Shown piece by piece: positions 1-12,147 of a stretch of DNA of 64,000 nt. Source of the stretch: Fasciola hepatica (lineage: Eukaryota > Platyhelminthes > Trematoda > Plagiorchiida > Fasciolidae); NCBI GenBank assembly GCA_948099385.1, contig CANUEZ040000156.1, positions 7,895,501-7,959,500 on the forward strand. The letters are read 5' to 3'. The translations under genes were made by a program, and so were the position numbers. The notes beneath the pieces are model-generated. The model searched no databases. It was not told where the DNA came from and saw only the letters and a list, made by a program, of their open reading frames with translations. Position 1 is the first letter of the stretch. Each line of letters begins with the position of its first letter.

Positions 1-1240
1 AATTTATTGTATCGTTATGGATTGCCACCGGTATTCTTCATCCGTATTCAATGAGATTGCCATAACAAACCCACTGTCCGTTGTGTAACACATTTCGTAA
101 AAATGGGTAATGAGCACATATGGGCCAGATTTTACTGAATGCTAATTCATAGTCGATTTGAGTATTCCGTATACCGACAACTTAGTGACCTATACTTCCT
201 CAGGCGAGGTAATAGAATGAATTAACATCTATTCACTTCTGTCCCCACGTATGTGCCAGCTCACTTGCACCTTTCCCTCTATTAATGAATCTGATTGTAG
301 TCTTGACCTTACGAAATCATCAGAGCTCTTCTTGCCTTACCATAAATGGAGCTCAGAACCTCAAAGCGAACTAAACTATGAACCTATTAAAACCAGTCCT
401 GCGGAAAACCCATGAGACCATTCGGAAGAGTTTCAAGTTGAGTCGCAGTTCATTATTTCTCGTGAGCCACAAAGTATTCATTTGTTATTAAAAGCCCTTT
501 CAACACTTATGGCTTTTTGTGTATTTCCATACAATTGAGCTAGCAGTGTTTTGTCCACATATTTAAAACTCATCTGTTCAGTTAATCACATACTCAACGA
601 TTCAGATAATGTTGAGACGTTACGAATACGTCAGAGCATCTTCCTCCAAATAACATAACGAGTGTTTGCTGAGAACTGATGACGTTTTTGCAGAGAATCT
701 AACCTTCGAATCATAGTTTCATTTGACCTGATTGTTCACGTAAAACAACCTAAATATATGGTGAAGAGTAAATATACAATAAGGCAGGGAAGGTGAAAAC
801 ATCCTGCATAGCCCCCTGAGGGTAAACACACCTTTGCTATCTGCTCAACAAATTGATCGGCCATATCAGGATGATTTATTTCCATCATAATTGGAAATTC
901 GAACGACAAAAATGGCATCATATGGTTTCATCCTAGCAAATACATCATTCGCGAGAAAAAAAGAAGACTTCAACCATGAGACTCAAGATTTTCGTTTACT
1001 CTTGCCCACTGCGTACTTGAAACTTGTCATTGTATCTATCACATCACAAGAAACCTATAGCAGTGGAATGGGTTGGATTTAAATCTCTTACGGTGCGTTC
1101 GGTGAGAGCGGTGAGAGATCTGTTTGGCGAGTGCCAAGGCAAACAGACTTTTCGTTTCAACTGCCTTCAAAAATAAAGCGCTGATGATGCATTATAGTAC
1201 GCTTTGCTTCACTGAATACTAATGGTATCGATACAGGACT
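1..1240. other. no recognisable gene
   Basis: I read all frames and saw only open stretches of about 60 codons with no family resemblance. There is no repeat structure or RNA gene that I can support. Probably intergenic or intronic DNA. Confidence 0.5.
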
Positions 1241-1299
1241 ATGGATCATACTTTTACTTTATTGCGACTATCTATAATGAGAGGACTATGTGGCTTGTT

Positions 1300-3100
1300 G
1301 GATGTCACGGAGTACTCTAGTTCACGACCGGCGGTCAAAGGTGAGATCGCAACACAGATGGATCCAGTTCCGATTCTAGACAGGAGCGCCTTAAATGAAA
1401 TGGAGTCTCAATCGCTTGACGTCCGACTTACCAGTGCTGATCTATGTTTCAGCAGCCCTCCAAGTCGGCAGAGCCAACCCCGGCATGTATCAGGTGACAG
1501 ACAGTTTCAAAATCTCGGTGTCTGGACCATTGCAGATATCGTCATTGAAGATATAGCGACACGTTTACAGTGTCGGAGCAGCGTTCTCTTAAAGTATCGT
1601 TTGATATTTTACCGAGACAGGTCACCTTGAGGGAGATTGGCCAACGCAGGTGTTCAGAAGCCTTCAGCTTTCTGACTTCCTTGACAAGTAATGACTATGT
1701 TTTGCAAGCATAGGTCATTATGGGACTAACTGCACCTCGAAAGACGCGAATTCGATTTCAGAGACTAATCCAGTTGCGCGCCCAAATTTACTCGCGTAGC
1801 GGAAAAACATTCTGCCGTTGTTGTAGTCGAGCACTTTGATTTCTTTCATGGTGTAGCAACTACCGAGGGTACTTGATTCTAGTTATTTGAATGTCTGCGG
1901 ATGCTCAACTAGCCCGCGGTTGACGTCTATTAGTTGGTTGGACTGTGCAGCACAAGTCTGAAAAAAAACCCAGTTTTTGACGTACTGATTTTCAGTCACG
2001 TGGATTTTGTAAAAGCAAACGACGTAGTTCAGAAAGAGCTCGAGGTTAGTTAGATTGTCCTGTAAGATAAGAATATCATCAGCAAACACTAAATCAGCTA
2101 ATGAAACATCCATACTTAGCATAGCACTAGGGTGATCGGTGAACATCTGCTACATTATCCAGTAGATTGATGGTGACGAAGCTGTTTAGTAGGAGCACGG
2201 AGAATGTCTCTGCTGTCATGCCGATTAGGCTGATCCCGCAGCAGTGGTCGCACCCTGCCCTATCACTCCTGTTTGGAAGACTGAGTAGGGTTAAATTTCC
2301 TCAGTCCACTGGAAACTGTTCGCTGTCCAAAACAGAACAGAGCGCATTGTGGAAAGTTTCTGACAGTGTCAGAATGCAGGATGTATATGACTCATGTCTC
2401 ATGCAGTCTCGTCCTGAGGCTTTTCGGATATTTAGATGATGCATCACAACAGCAATGTCATCAAGGGACGTAGAGCTGAAACCGATGTCGTAATTTCCAG
2501 TTTAGTTTGTGGGAATATGACTTGTCAAACTTTCCGTAGGATGGTTCGGTAGATTTTCCTAGTGCTAGATTCATCTGTTTATTCTTATTTATTATTCCGG
2601 TATCAACAGACCGTAGCGTCGTAAAGGACTGGTTTTACTGGTTTTTGCTTGCCGGATACACTATGAATTAGACGAAGGAGTTCAGAAAAGTCATCACATT
2701 TAGAAGCCACCTCGATTCAACCCATGATTTCGAAGTAACCGTTGTTTCAGTCTCTTCTTGCCAAGCTGGTGGCTTTTTGTCGAACCTCTCGCTAGTCAGG
2801 AAGACCTTTCAGATGGGCGTCTTCAGTCTTTTTGGATAAAATGCTGGTTGCTCCGATATCCAGCGTCACGGCTTTTTATTCAAGTATGCTGCTTCATCCC
2901 ATGCAAGACAAAGTGCTGTTTGTCAGGAGCGTGGCGTTCATTTTTTTGGAAACAGTGGTCAGAAGCAGCTGTCTTTGCATGGCCAACACCATTCTTTGAG
3001 GTTCTAGATCTCAGTTACCTTAATAATGCTTTGTCTCGTGGTCGAGCCGTTTGCCGGGGTGTAACCGCTAACGCAAGCTTTAGCTTTGTGGAACTACCGT
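1300..3100 (-). mobile_element. non-LTR retrotransposon (LINE) relic, reverse transcriptase part
   Basis: Read on the minus strand, pieces of a LINE polyprotein follow in the expected order. Near 2665-2718 there is a pre-RT linker (EVASKCDDFSELLRLI). Near 2405-2467 comes the RT entry segment (LDDIAVVMHHLNIRKASGRD, compare the family K-A-P-G-x-D). Near 2209-2245 is CCGISLIGMTAE, equivalent to the family N-Y-R-G-I-S-L. At 2076-2087 is the catalytic box as FADD inside LADLVFADDILIL. Near 1690-1775 is the post-RT region (IMTYACKT). In an intact RT well over 100 residues separate RGISL and the ADD box. Here they are only about 120 bp apart, so the palm is internally deleted. Several stops and frame changes are present, and the 5' endonuclease is not recognisable. 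The role in the intact family is target-primed reverse transcription of its own RNA. The exact clade cannot be settled by eye. Confidence 0.75.
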
Positions 3101-3119
3101 GGCTATTTGGGTAACTAAT

Positions 3120-4009
3120 GGAGACAAAGGACAGTGAAGATGACATATTAAGAAAGATAGTCTACCATCTCAGAGGTGCAAATCCCCTCACTTATCCCAT
3201 AAACGTGAGTTAATCAGAAATACTGGATCTTGTCTGTTTTCTGACTTGATGCAATTAGGCATTTCACAACCGGAGAAGCTGGTAATTCGGAATCATCTTG
3301 TTTGGTGGCATTGGGTTGTTTTTAGTTTTGACATCCATCTGTGTATGGGGCCAAGTAGTCCCCAGTTCCACCAAATTACACTTCAATGCTGTGCCAAAAG
3401 AAAGCATGGACAGCATGTGAGATGTTAGGATCAGCAACACTGACTGAGTGGCGTTTCCATGTCTACCAGTCTGCCGTGGTAGCATCGAGCGGTTATCGAT
3501 GATTTCAAAGGTGTTTTTTTCCGGAGCCAGATAACGGATCACGCATTGTAATCATGAGAAAGAAGGTACAAATGAATACGAATAATATGTTTTGCGACAC
3601 ATTCATTCAAATGAGACAGGACCCAGAGGAGGATACTCTGATAAAGCAACATGCCAAGGCCGCTCAAAGTCTGCCCCTCCCTGGATTTATGTTCGAAAAC
3701 ATACACTGAAAAGGCGTGAACTGGTCAGGTCACAGAAACCTCATTAAAGGAGGTCAACAAATACCTATGACCCTGGTGATCTCTTGAGGTTTGCACCATG
3801 CATGCAAAACTCGGCGTATCACAGACCTATATTCTGCGTTGTTGACACCCTTGCCCATATTTGGATATATGAAACAACTTTCTGGTTGCAGGACTCGTTC
3901 AGAGTCGAAGATACAATAAACAACACTGGTGAGTTCTGGTAAAATGTAACGAAGCACGGCTGGGTCTTTGGCCTGTTTCAAATGTACAAAACATCCCACA
4001 AAACACATT
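3120..4009. other. no recognisable gene between LINE relic and Penelope-like element
   Basis: Short open frames occur on both strands, the longest about 92 codons, with no recognisable motif. It may include the unrecognised 5' part of the LINE or flanking DNA of the Penelope-like insertion. Confidence 0.4.
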
Positions 4010-4404
4010 GAGAACAAAACAGCGTGGTAAGCAAGCTCGTTCTTAGTTATTCGTACTCATACCAATACATTACATTATATATGACCCAAACCGACAAAGG
4101 GATGATCATCCAAATCTATCTGTGCAAGTGGGTGTATGCATGTGAAATTGATCACAGTGAAGAATGTTCGAGTGGTTGCACACGTGTTCGGGAAGAAGAA
4201 GTGGACCACGGAAGTTTAGGTGTTTGCACAAATTGTTTCTGAGCCCACAGGGGATGATTGTAGAGTCGAATACTCACGGCTTTGGCTGTGGCTAAGATGC
4301 GACACATGACAGGTCCTGATTGCTTGCCCCGAAATTTGTAAATGGTGCGAGAAGCGTTTATCACCTCTACGGAATGGTTTGACCCAACAAGGTGTGAACA
4401 CAGT
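4010..4404 (-). repeat. inverted arm of the Penelope-like element (endonuclease end)
   Basis: This stretch is the reverse complement of 5299-5697, with only a handful of differences over about 395 bp. On the minus strand it carries the C-terminal half of a GIY-YIG-type endonuclease (for example SNHSVEVINASRTIYKFRG and LWAQKQFVQTPKLPW) followed by the same non-coding tail. One visible coding difference is Gly versus Glu just before SNHSVE. Penelope-like elements often carry terminal repeats in direct or inverted orientation, so this is plausibly an inverted terminal copy. The near identity contrasts with the decayed RT between the arms. Confidence 0.85.
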
Positions 4405-4444
4405 ACTCGTAATTGTCTTAATTGCTCCACTGCACTCATAATAT

Positions 4445-5180
4445 CCAGTTTCAGTTCAACGGAGAGATATGTCGTCAGAAGGACGGGGTGGCATTAGGGT
4501 CGCTTTTCGGACCCTCATTTTCTGCTACTTTCTAGCTAAACTTGAAAATAACCAAATCAAGTCAACAATCGAAGGTTGCACCTCATACAGTCGGTACGTG
4601 GACGATGTCGTATGTGTAGTTGATACCAAAGCTGATGCAAAGTTACTACTTAACGGATTTACCACAGCCCAGCCAAATGTCCAAATCACTTTGCAACAAG
4701 AAAAAGGAAAACAGTCTACTTTACTTAGATGTTTGTGTGAGCCGTCGAAGTGATGTTTCCGTTCAGTTGTCAGTGCATGGAAAAGCAACTTGGAACGGTC
4801 AATACATTCATTTTCACAGTTTTGTGCCACTCAAAGTGAAGAGAAATCTAGTGCGTTGCCTGATTACTAGAGCAAGGAAAATCTGCTCCAAAGACAATAG
4901 AAAATGAACTTCGTTTTCTGTGAAGTGTTTTCCTAGAAAACGGCCATCCTGAACGGTTCATTGACAAGACGAAGCAATGACATGAAGATAGGACAAGACA
5001 GACAGTAGTCTAAAAGAATCCGGTATATGTCCGTTTACCATTCAAAGGAGATACGGAAACTGAAGTTATTCAACGATAACTAATAGGAGCACAATTACAA
5101 ATTATGTTCGAGTCCAAACCGACCGTGTGTTTGCGACTGAATGATAGTGCCAGATTTTGCAGCATCTTTTTGTGTGTATT
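4445..5180 (+). pseudogene. Penelope-like element reverse transcriptase, 5'-truncated and frameshifted
   Basis: Recognisable Penelope-type RT from motif B onward. KDGVALGSLFGPSFSATF is near 4477-4530. RYVDD at 4592-4606 holds the catalytic Asp pair (SRYVDDVVCVVDTKADAKLL). It is followed by a segment like the family thumb: TWNGQYIHFHSFVPLKVKRN near 4790-4850, then LPFKGDTETEV near 5035-5065. The reading frame changes between LAKLEN and the motif B segment near 4530. It changes again near 4700-4720 in an A-rich run, and there are further stops after 4905. The fingers region expected upstream is missing, so the copy is 5'-truncated, and the inverted arm sits only about 40 bp upstream. In the intact family this enzyme copies the element RNA; this copy cannot make a full protein. 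Confidence 0.85.
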
Positions 5181-5554
5181 CATTTACCTGCTCCTGTGGA
5201 ACCAGGTACGTTGGCCGCACGACCAGGCGCTTATCCGAACGCGTTTGTGAGCACGACCCGGCTTAGTTGAACACTAAAACAATGAGGAGATATACGATTA
5301 CTGTGTGTTCACACCTTGTTGAGTCAAACCATTCCGTAGAGGTGATAAACGCTTCTCGCACCATTTACAAATTTCGGGGCAAGCAATCAGGACCTGTCAT
5401 GTGTCGCATCTTAGCCACAGCCAAAGCCGTGAGTATTCGACTCTACAATCATCCCCTGTGGGCTCAGAAACAATTTGTGCAAACACCTAAACTTCCGTGG
5501 TCCACTTCTTCTTCCCGAACACGTGTGCAACCACTCGAACATTCTTCACTGTGA
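5181..5554 (+). pseudogene. Penelope-like element GIY-YIG endonuclease domain
   Basis: The frame runs from a Cys motif (FTCSCGTRYVGRT) through YVGRTTRRLSERV (5207-5245), the variant GIY-YIG core typical of Penelope-like elements. It continues to SNHSVEVINASRTIYKFRG and AKAVSIRLYNHPLWAQKQFV and ends near 5553. A single in-frame TAG at 5264-5266 interrupts an otherwise continuous domain of about 120 codons, which makes it far better preserved than the RT just upstream. In the family this domain nicks target DNA for integration. The second half lies inside the 3' inverted arm and is duplicated in reverse at 4152-4402. Confidence 0.85.
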
Positions 5555-5697
5555 TCAATTTCACATGCATACACCCACTTGCACAGATAGATTTGGATGA
5601 TCATCCCTTTGTCGGTTTGGGTCATATATAATGTAATGTATTGGTATGAGTACGAATAACTAAGAACGAGCTTGCTTACCACGCTGTTTTCTTTCTC
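5299..5697 (+). repeat. inverted repeat arm, 3' end of Penelope-like element
   Basis: Partner of 4010-4404. It contains the second half of the endonuclease domain and about 145 bp of non-coding tail ending near the T-rich stretch after the sequence shared with the left arm (CTTGCTTACCACGCTGTTTT). The arms end together: similarity fades at about 4010 on one side and 5697 on the other. The spacer between arms is about 895 bp and holds the RT. Confidence 0.85.
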
Positions 5698-8600
5698 AAA
5701 ACTTAGTGAGATTTTTGTTAAGTACATTTTCACTAAAATACCTGCCCCCTATTGAGACACCAGATTATATTTGTAGTTTTATTCCATCGCTTAACTTTCG
5801 TTTGCCTATCCTTGCTGAATTCATCAAAGGCTTCATGCTTCCTGCAACGAGGTTATCCGGTTTATTCTGAAGGTAATCGTCTACACAAATTGATGAGGTA
5901 GCTATGAGAGGTCCTCTGGTTCTGTCCTGGACAGATATATTCTTGGGAATTGTCAAAAGACTAATCATTGATAATTTTTGTCAGTTGCCTCTTGGAGGAC
6001 AACCAGTTGATAATATTTTAATTTGTCCACTGTGCGACGATTCATTGCTTTCATCAAAGTAATAAACTCTAACCACCCGAATCTCTGTATTACTCATGAA
6101 GAATAAGAGGGTAACAGTCTTGCTCTTTTAGATACTGAAATGTGTAACATGAAGTTCAAAGAATATGCTGCCACTTTTCATGCAACCACATACGCTGCCG
6201 CTTTAAGACACAGAGGAGAAATCTTGAGAGCACAGAAAACCCCGAAGTAACCGGTAATTATACGCCGAGGAAATAATTGATGAGAGCGCTTTTAAGCGAT
6301 ACACTAAACACTTACAATTCACGTAATGCATAATAATGATCTAAATACCAATATTACCTACAGCAACGGGACATCAGTGCGTATCGCACTGTTCATCCAT
6401 GAAGAGTGCTTCACTGGATAGAGTAATATGTAACTGATACCCGGTAGCACCTTTACCACGAATGTCAGCGGGTCGAGGAAACCCGTGAGATATATATATC
6501 TTGAAGTGTGTGGTTGATCAATGAATTTGAATTGTTAGTACCCAAGGATAATGGGAGACAAAATTATTCAAAAAACATTGGACAGTAGCTGTAGATTAGT
6601 AGTCCTTCTTTTCATTGCACATACTACTTTCGTTACATCCTTCGGTTGGGAAAGTTGCATTTTGACAGCCAGTTCTGTTCTAGCTCCATGGGTCGGTTTG
6701 ATTCAACGAAATGAGCATAGCCTCCGCTGCGCACTGACATGGCAGTGTGTGCTCAGCATGTAAACATAAATGACCTATCTGCGTCCACTGTACCGCATTC
6801 CCACTATATTCCTCTGCGAGTTGTTGGTCAAAAGGTGCCTCTGTTTCGTACGGAAGACTATTTTCACAAACCGCCTCGTGCTCATACATTGTGTCTATCT
6901 CCACTGAGAGCAGCAGTGGATGTCTACCACAAAGAGACTGGATTGTATACACGTCTTTGCACGACAACAACAGCGATTGTCAGCAGATTTGATGGCGTTT
7001 AGCACCCTTCATTGAAACTTTGCGACTCTTAGAAAACCCATGAGCTTAACGAGTATCGGATTTTGATGTCTGCGTTTATGACACACCAGTTTCGGATATA
7101 TTGTTATTCTCACAGCAACTTAGCACTGAGTCACTCAAATAAGTACTTAAAACAGCTAACGTTGTCAACATGAAGCGAATGTCAACATGTTATGAACCAT
7201 TTATTATAAATCATCGCAAGAATGGACCGGGGACATCATTTGAGGAAATCCAGAACAGTCGGGTGGCGGACAACCCTCTGTTGCAAACTACTAGTGTTTA
7301 CGATAGTCTCAAACATTGTGCATAACAATGTGCGCTCCCTGGTTAGCAAACGTCCGAGCCTAAGTTATCCGCAGATGGTTCGCCCCTTCTGAAATTTTGA
7401 TGTGGCATGACTGCAACAAACGTGGATAGAATGAACATTGTGCATGCGTTGGTCAGGGTAGACAAAACCCTATTGAGAAAATCGGTGCGTGAGTTGTCAC
7501 TTATATGAATAACATGTAGGCACTCGTTTTCCGATATTCAGAAGTTATTGATTGTATGTCCGCATCAAGTCATCCTACTTGTTCCTGCTTTGGTCATGTC
7601 CTAATATCGAGTGTTGATGTTGCACCAAAAAATTCACGAAAGTGAGATTTTCCATTGTGTGATTCATTCCTACTTTTCCTGGAACCGTTAACTGATGACA
7701 ATCTAGGCGTTATTAAAGGCCTTTTTTCATATGTTTTGGCGAGGTTATTAGCAAACTTATCTCAGTGAACTTCGTCTGCCCTGACTGGTTATGAATCCTT
7801 GTTGGCGATGTTGCGTTCCACCTGCGTGCAATACGATAAATCACGCTTGGACCAACTACTTTTCATTTATTGATGTTTGGCAGATTTTGACAATGTTGAG
7901 AGGTGGTCCAAAGGGTAAAAGTCGAGGTACTGATATGAGATTGGCAACCATGAGTGGGTTCGAGTTCCGCCGAGGCCAACGACTCGTACCATTTGGATCA
8001 CCTCTGAATACTGTTCATTTGTCCATTGCACATCCCAATTATCAAACATATACATTGATATGTGACCAAACATTTCTTACACGTATGGCTCATCCCAGTT
8101 TCACCTTAGACATTGCTCACAACAGTGTACACGTCACGCCTGCATGATCTACATCCACTTCAAGTGAACGCAATTTCTACGTGTATGCCCACGAATCACA
8201 CCACTCATTAATCCATAACTGAAAGCTTTTTTTTTCTCTCACATAGTTTAAGCCTCCATGGATGCTCTATTATTTGTGCTAAAGGACGAATACATTCTAA
8301 TGCTAATTCGCACTTATTCTGCCGCCATTTTGAGCCATTCGGGCAATACACTTACCCGTGTTGTTCCCCCGTTATTTCCCGCGCTATACTTGCACAGAAC
8401 TGTAACACTCTTGGGAGATGTTCTTCTATTGAACGACCTCACATCCCACTCCTGTGATAATCGCCTCGTGTATGTGCAGGGACGATCATCAGGGACTGGT
8501 AACCCTTAAAGCAAGTTGAACTCTTGGACTAGTTCCATGTCAAGATGATCACAGTACACACTTTATGTAGTTCCGCTCTCCCTCCGTGTTTCAATATACG

Positions 8601-11082
8601 AAAATGAAATCTTCCTAATTTATCACAATTTTTAGCGTGTAAAATATTTCCATAAGAGCCTTTGACAGCTGAAGAGCACCATAAATTTACGCCCAAGCGT
8701 GTGTAATAATAATGAATAAATAACCAACCATGTGCAAGACATTTTATCACCAGAACTAGCTACTATTACGAACCTATAATTACAAAAGAGCTCAAAATAA
8801 ATCTGTTGCTTTGCCTCTTATATATTCCTTGCTCATGTGGCTGATAAAATGCTCCAACTAAGCAATTCTTGGGCACTATTGTGTGGAAATATTTTACCAC
8901 AATAGGCCACTATCAGGTCCACCCCCACGCTCCGCGGAACACAAATATGTGTGACCCTGGATTTAGGTGGTCACGTGAGTGGGTTCTTCTCTTTGTCTCT
9001 CTTTCTCTCTCTCCGACCCCATCCGAAATACGCAGTTTGCTCAAACGACCACTCGATATATTAGTCTAATGTACATGAGTTAGCCAACAGGCTAGGATCT
9101 GAGTACGTTTTATTCGACTTATTTTGCCCCGCAGTTATCCATTTGAATTCGGTTATGACACTGATTCCTTGGCATTCCACTTTCAATATCACCTACCAAC
9201 TGAAAGTCGACCGTGCCTTTATATGACCCGTGTATTGGAACAGATGGTTTCTCATACGCATTTGGAAGTTCACTCTTTTTCCTACTCTACAAATAACAGT
9301 CACGTTGAGATTTTATCTTATCTTCAAAGCTGATATTTCTGTTTGTTTTGTCAGAATGTGACTTCCCCTGTTAGAATGATTCACTTGGACTCGATGAAAT
9401 AAACAAACAAGCCTGAACATATCAAAATATTTTATTTTACAGAGAAAGTTGTTTTCGTAGGCTAGTGTATCGCCCAACGTGATGAAAATGCTTCACAATA
9501 AATAACTGGACAATGATTTCAGGTTTGCTCAGAGGATCGTGAGCTGTTTTGAGAAGGTGGTCGGCTATTTCCGGTAAAATTTGACACCCAAGCAGTATTT
9601 ACACTAGAATGTTTCGATCGTGTAATTTCAATTTGGTCCTCCAAGCTACTGAATACCTGTCTCATAGTATTGCTTTGCTTTCTGGCGGAAACGAGTTCAA
9701 TCTTCATGCAACTCGAACAAATCGTCAAGGGTTCCCAGCCACCGGTGGAATTAGATTCCTGGATTTCCTGTTGGTACTGATGACGTTTTCAGTGTTTACA
9801 TATTTGACTACTATTTCACAAGAAACATTGACTTATTTTTATATGTAGCTATTATGCACACACCCTAGGCACTGAATAGGATTCTTCTTATTCCCCTTTT
9901 ACGTCAAGGCCCAGTTGCATCTATGTTGCCCTGTGCTAGGGTGCACTTGCTGTTCGAAGGAGGTGACGTATATTCCACTTATCGTATGGCACTAGTGGCA
10001 AATTTTGAGTATTTGTGCATGTATCACCCCATCTGCACTTTACTAGGACGAAATCTATAAAATATGATCGTTCCGCGGCAGATCAGACAACAAAGTTTTC
10101 TGATATAAATAAAACTGACAATCGTAAAAGAAGAACGACACGTCGTCCACTTTTCCTGAGCTATGACAACAACCTCGGTCGAGATGATAGTATGTATCAA
10201 CTGATTTTCATGCCACACAGGAAACATCACCACAAACAAATGATGTGAGTTCTATTTTCCCAGGGGTATCTCTCACATTTTATAATCGTACTAGACTTAG
10301 CATCTGATGATACTCATGGCTTTTATTATACCTTCACGCATACTAGTTTTACCAGCAGAGTGATCGAGTACACTATACTAACAATAATCGAGTGGACAAA
10401 CAGTTGTATGCAGGCTAATAATATGGACTTGTTCATTCTGAACAAAACCGGTCAGGCTGCTGCGTTTGACATTGAACACCGGAATCGAATAGCAATCTAG
10501 GCATTTTTCGCTGAGTGCAATGGCGTCCATTAAAGAACTCTTGAAATATTTGATTGAGGATAAATCTCATATATCCATTTCGGGTTTCTCCAATGTGAAA
10601 AATGTCAATGCATTCAGTTCTTTTGGAACAACCAGTGATAGATCTCGAATAACTGTGTCTCTGTGAACGCTGCCAGAAGAAAAGATTGTTCACCAGCATG
10701 TGTAAGCTGGATCAGAACGATAAATGATGTCACCAGTATGATGAATAAAGTGTGCGAAAAAAAGGGTCACATATCAAAATACGTGGCCGGTAATAACATC
10801 AAAGACGAACCTAAGATATTAACTTGAAAACAGTGATAAAATAGCTGAACAGTTTTTTACAATATTAACACGTGGAATAAAAAAAACAGATAATGGTAAA
10901 TTCATCAATAGTTTTTGAAGTCGAAAGTTTAGCTGTGCGGAACGTAGTGGATTTCGTGATTTTTCGTTCCATAAAAGGCTTCAAAAACTCCCGAAGTCAA
11001 TTTACCTTGAAAAACATGACGACAAAACAGCCCAGAAATCAACCATCTTCCCAAAAAAGAACGGTTTTGCGACATCCCACAT
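5698..11082. other. long stretch without an assignable gene
   Basis: Several open frames of 60-118 codons occur here, for example 7791-8147 on the plus strand. None matches a protein family I know and none has a convincing exon structure, except possibly the candidate at 9136-9333 listed separately. There is no retroelement motif or tandem repeat. A short TA run lies near 6491-6500. Confidence 0.35.
9136..9333 (+). CDS. candidate terminal exon of an unknown gene
   Basis: A pyrimidine-rich run ending CCCCGCAG just before 9136 looks like a splice acceptor. It is followed by about 65 open codons (starting YPFEFGYDTDSLAFHFQYHL, ending in the TGA at 9331-9333). An AATAAA polyadenylation-type signal lies at 9398-9403, about 65 bp after the stop. 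I do not recognise the peptide and see no matching upstream exon with a proper donor. The three signals together are suggestive, but open frames of this length are common by chance in this window. Confidence 0.18.
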   Translation, partial: YPFEFGYDTDSLAFHFQYHLPTESRPCLYMTRVLEQMVSHTHLEVHSFSYSTNNSHVEILSYLQS

Positions 11083-11835
11083 GACACGATGAAATTTACT
11101 TACGGAAAGAAATCGAAACGCCGGTTCTCTTCGGTTTCTCAATATAGTCATCCATGATACCAATAGCCGACAAAAATTGAAATATTGATGGTGAATGATT
11201 TCCACTCAGATGCATGTGAGACACCACGATAGATCACGGCATCCGAACAACTCGAGTGGAATTTAAAGAGCCGGAAATCTAATACAAAACTATATATTCA
11301 GGGTGGAGGTGAGCTTTAAAATGCTTCTTTTTTCACAATTATCATAGGTTTCAATGATCTTCAAAAGTGATGTACATTGCAGAGTTCCTTGTTTGCATAC
11401 ATAGATAACTGAATGCCAAGCTTGGCATTCAATCTGCTAACAACTGAGGTGAATCCATCAGAATTCTAAAGTTGGATGATAAATAATATAGTGGATATGG
11501 GTAATCCTCTGCGTTCATTGATTTAAGGTTGCTTCGTGGAGATCAAGTCTGGTCCATTTGGTGATATACTTCCGCAGAATTTATACTGCCACCAAAAATT
11601 GGGTTATCTTTTGAGAAACATTAAGATGGCCTTATCAGAGACATGGATTTTACCAACCATATTTCTCAGCATCTCTAACCAATGATAATCCTCATCTCTA
11701 TGGACCAAACCATGAAGGCGGGAAACACCAACGGAAGCCAAAGCCGAAGCTCACTTTTTCAAGCCCCTGCACCCAGTCATAATCTGACCGTCAGGCCTTT
11801 TTTTCCAGCCTTGCCCAACAGGTTCAAAAATTGCG
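11083..11835 (+). repeat. left arm of a large fold-back repeat of unknown family
   Basis: This arm is the reverse complement of 12148-12898, at roughly nine bases in ten identical by eye over the compared parts. The spacer is about 310 bp. The outer ends (ACACGATGAAATTT at left, AAATTTCATCGTATC at right) mark a sharp limit of similarity. Both arms hold an open frame on the outgoing strand beginning at the same place (shared AGNTNGSQS and SLFQAPAPSHNLTVRPF), but this reflects nucleotide identity and no family is recognised. The long inverted arms suggest a fold-back transposon or two copies of one element integrated head to head. Confidence 0.8.
11411..11430. repeat. perfect 20-bp palindrome in left fold-back arm
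   Basis: GAATGCCAAGCTTGGCATTC reads the same on both strands. The identical palindrome is at 12550-12569 in the right arm, as expected if it was part of the ancestral unit. Confidence 0.9.
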
Positions 11836-12147
11836 CAGACAGCGAGCATGTGGTACAAAGGAGTTTCGATGAAAATAAACATTATGGTGATGGAGTGCAT
11901 TTATGTGGTCGGTAGTGCTAATTTGGGTCACGTTTCGCAGAGTACAATCATGGAACCCAGGATGGAATACCAAATGAATACCAAATTATTATAACTGCAT
12001 TGCTCGTGTCTGATGGGAACATCGGGTGAGCGACGACGAGATTCGTCTTCGTGTGTTCACTGATGATCATCGCTCCCCTACAGAGATAATTGCTGTACAC
12101 CTCCTCCGACTTTGCGTATGCTCGCCGATCGTTTGCCTTTTCGTGCT

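Noticed and set aside
1241..1630. 129-codon plus-strand frame
   Set aside because: It lies over the decayed C-terminal end of the minus-strand LINE relic and has no recognised motif; most likely a shadow.
3160..3200. tRNA-like B-box (GGTGCAAATCCCC)
   Set aside because: No A-box at a suitable distance and no cloverleaf; does not align with the SINE-like copies.
7791..8147. 118-codon plus-strand open frame as a gene
   Set aside because: No family resemblance, no poly(A) signal near the stop and weak splice context. Frames of this size are expected by chance here.
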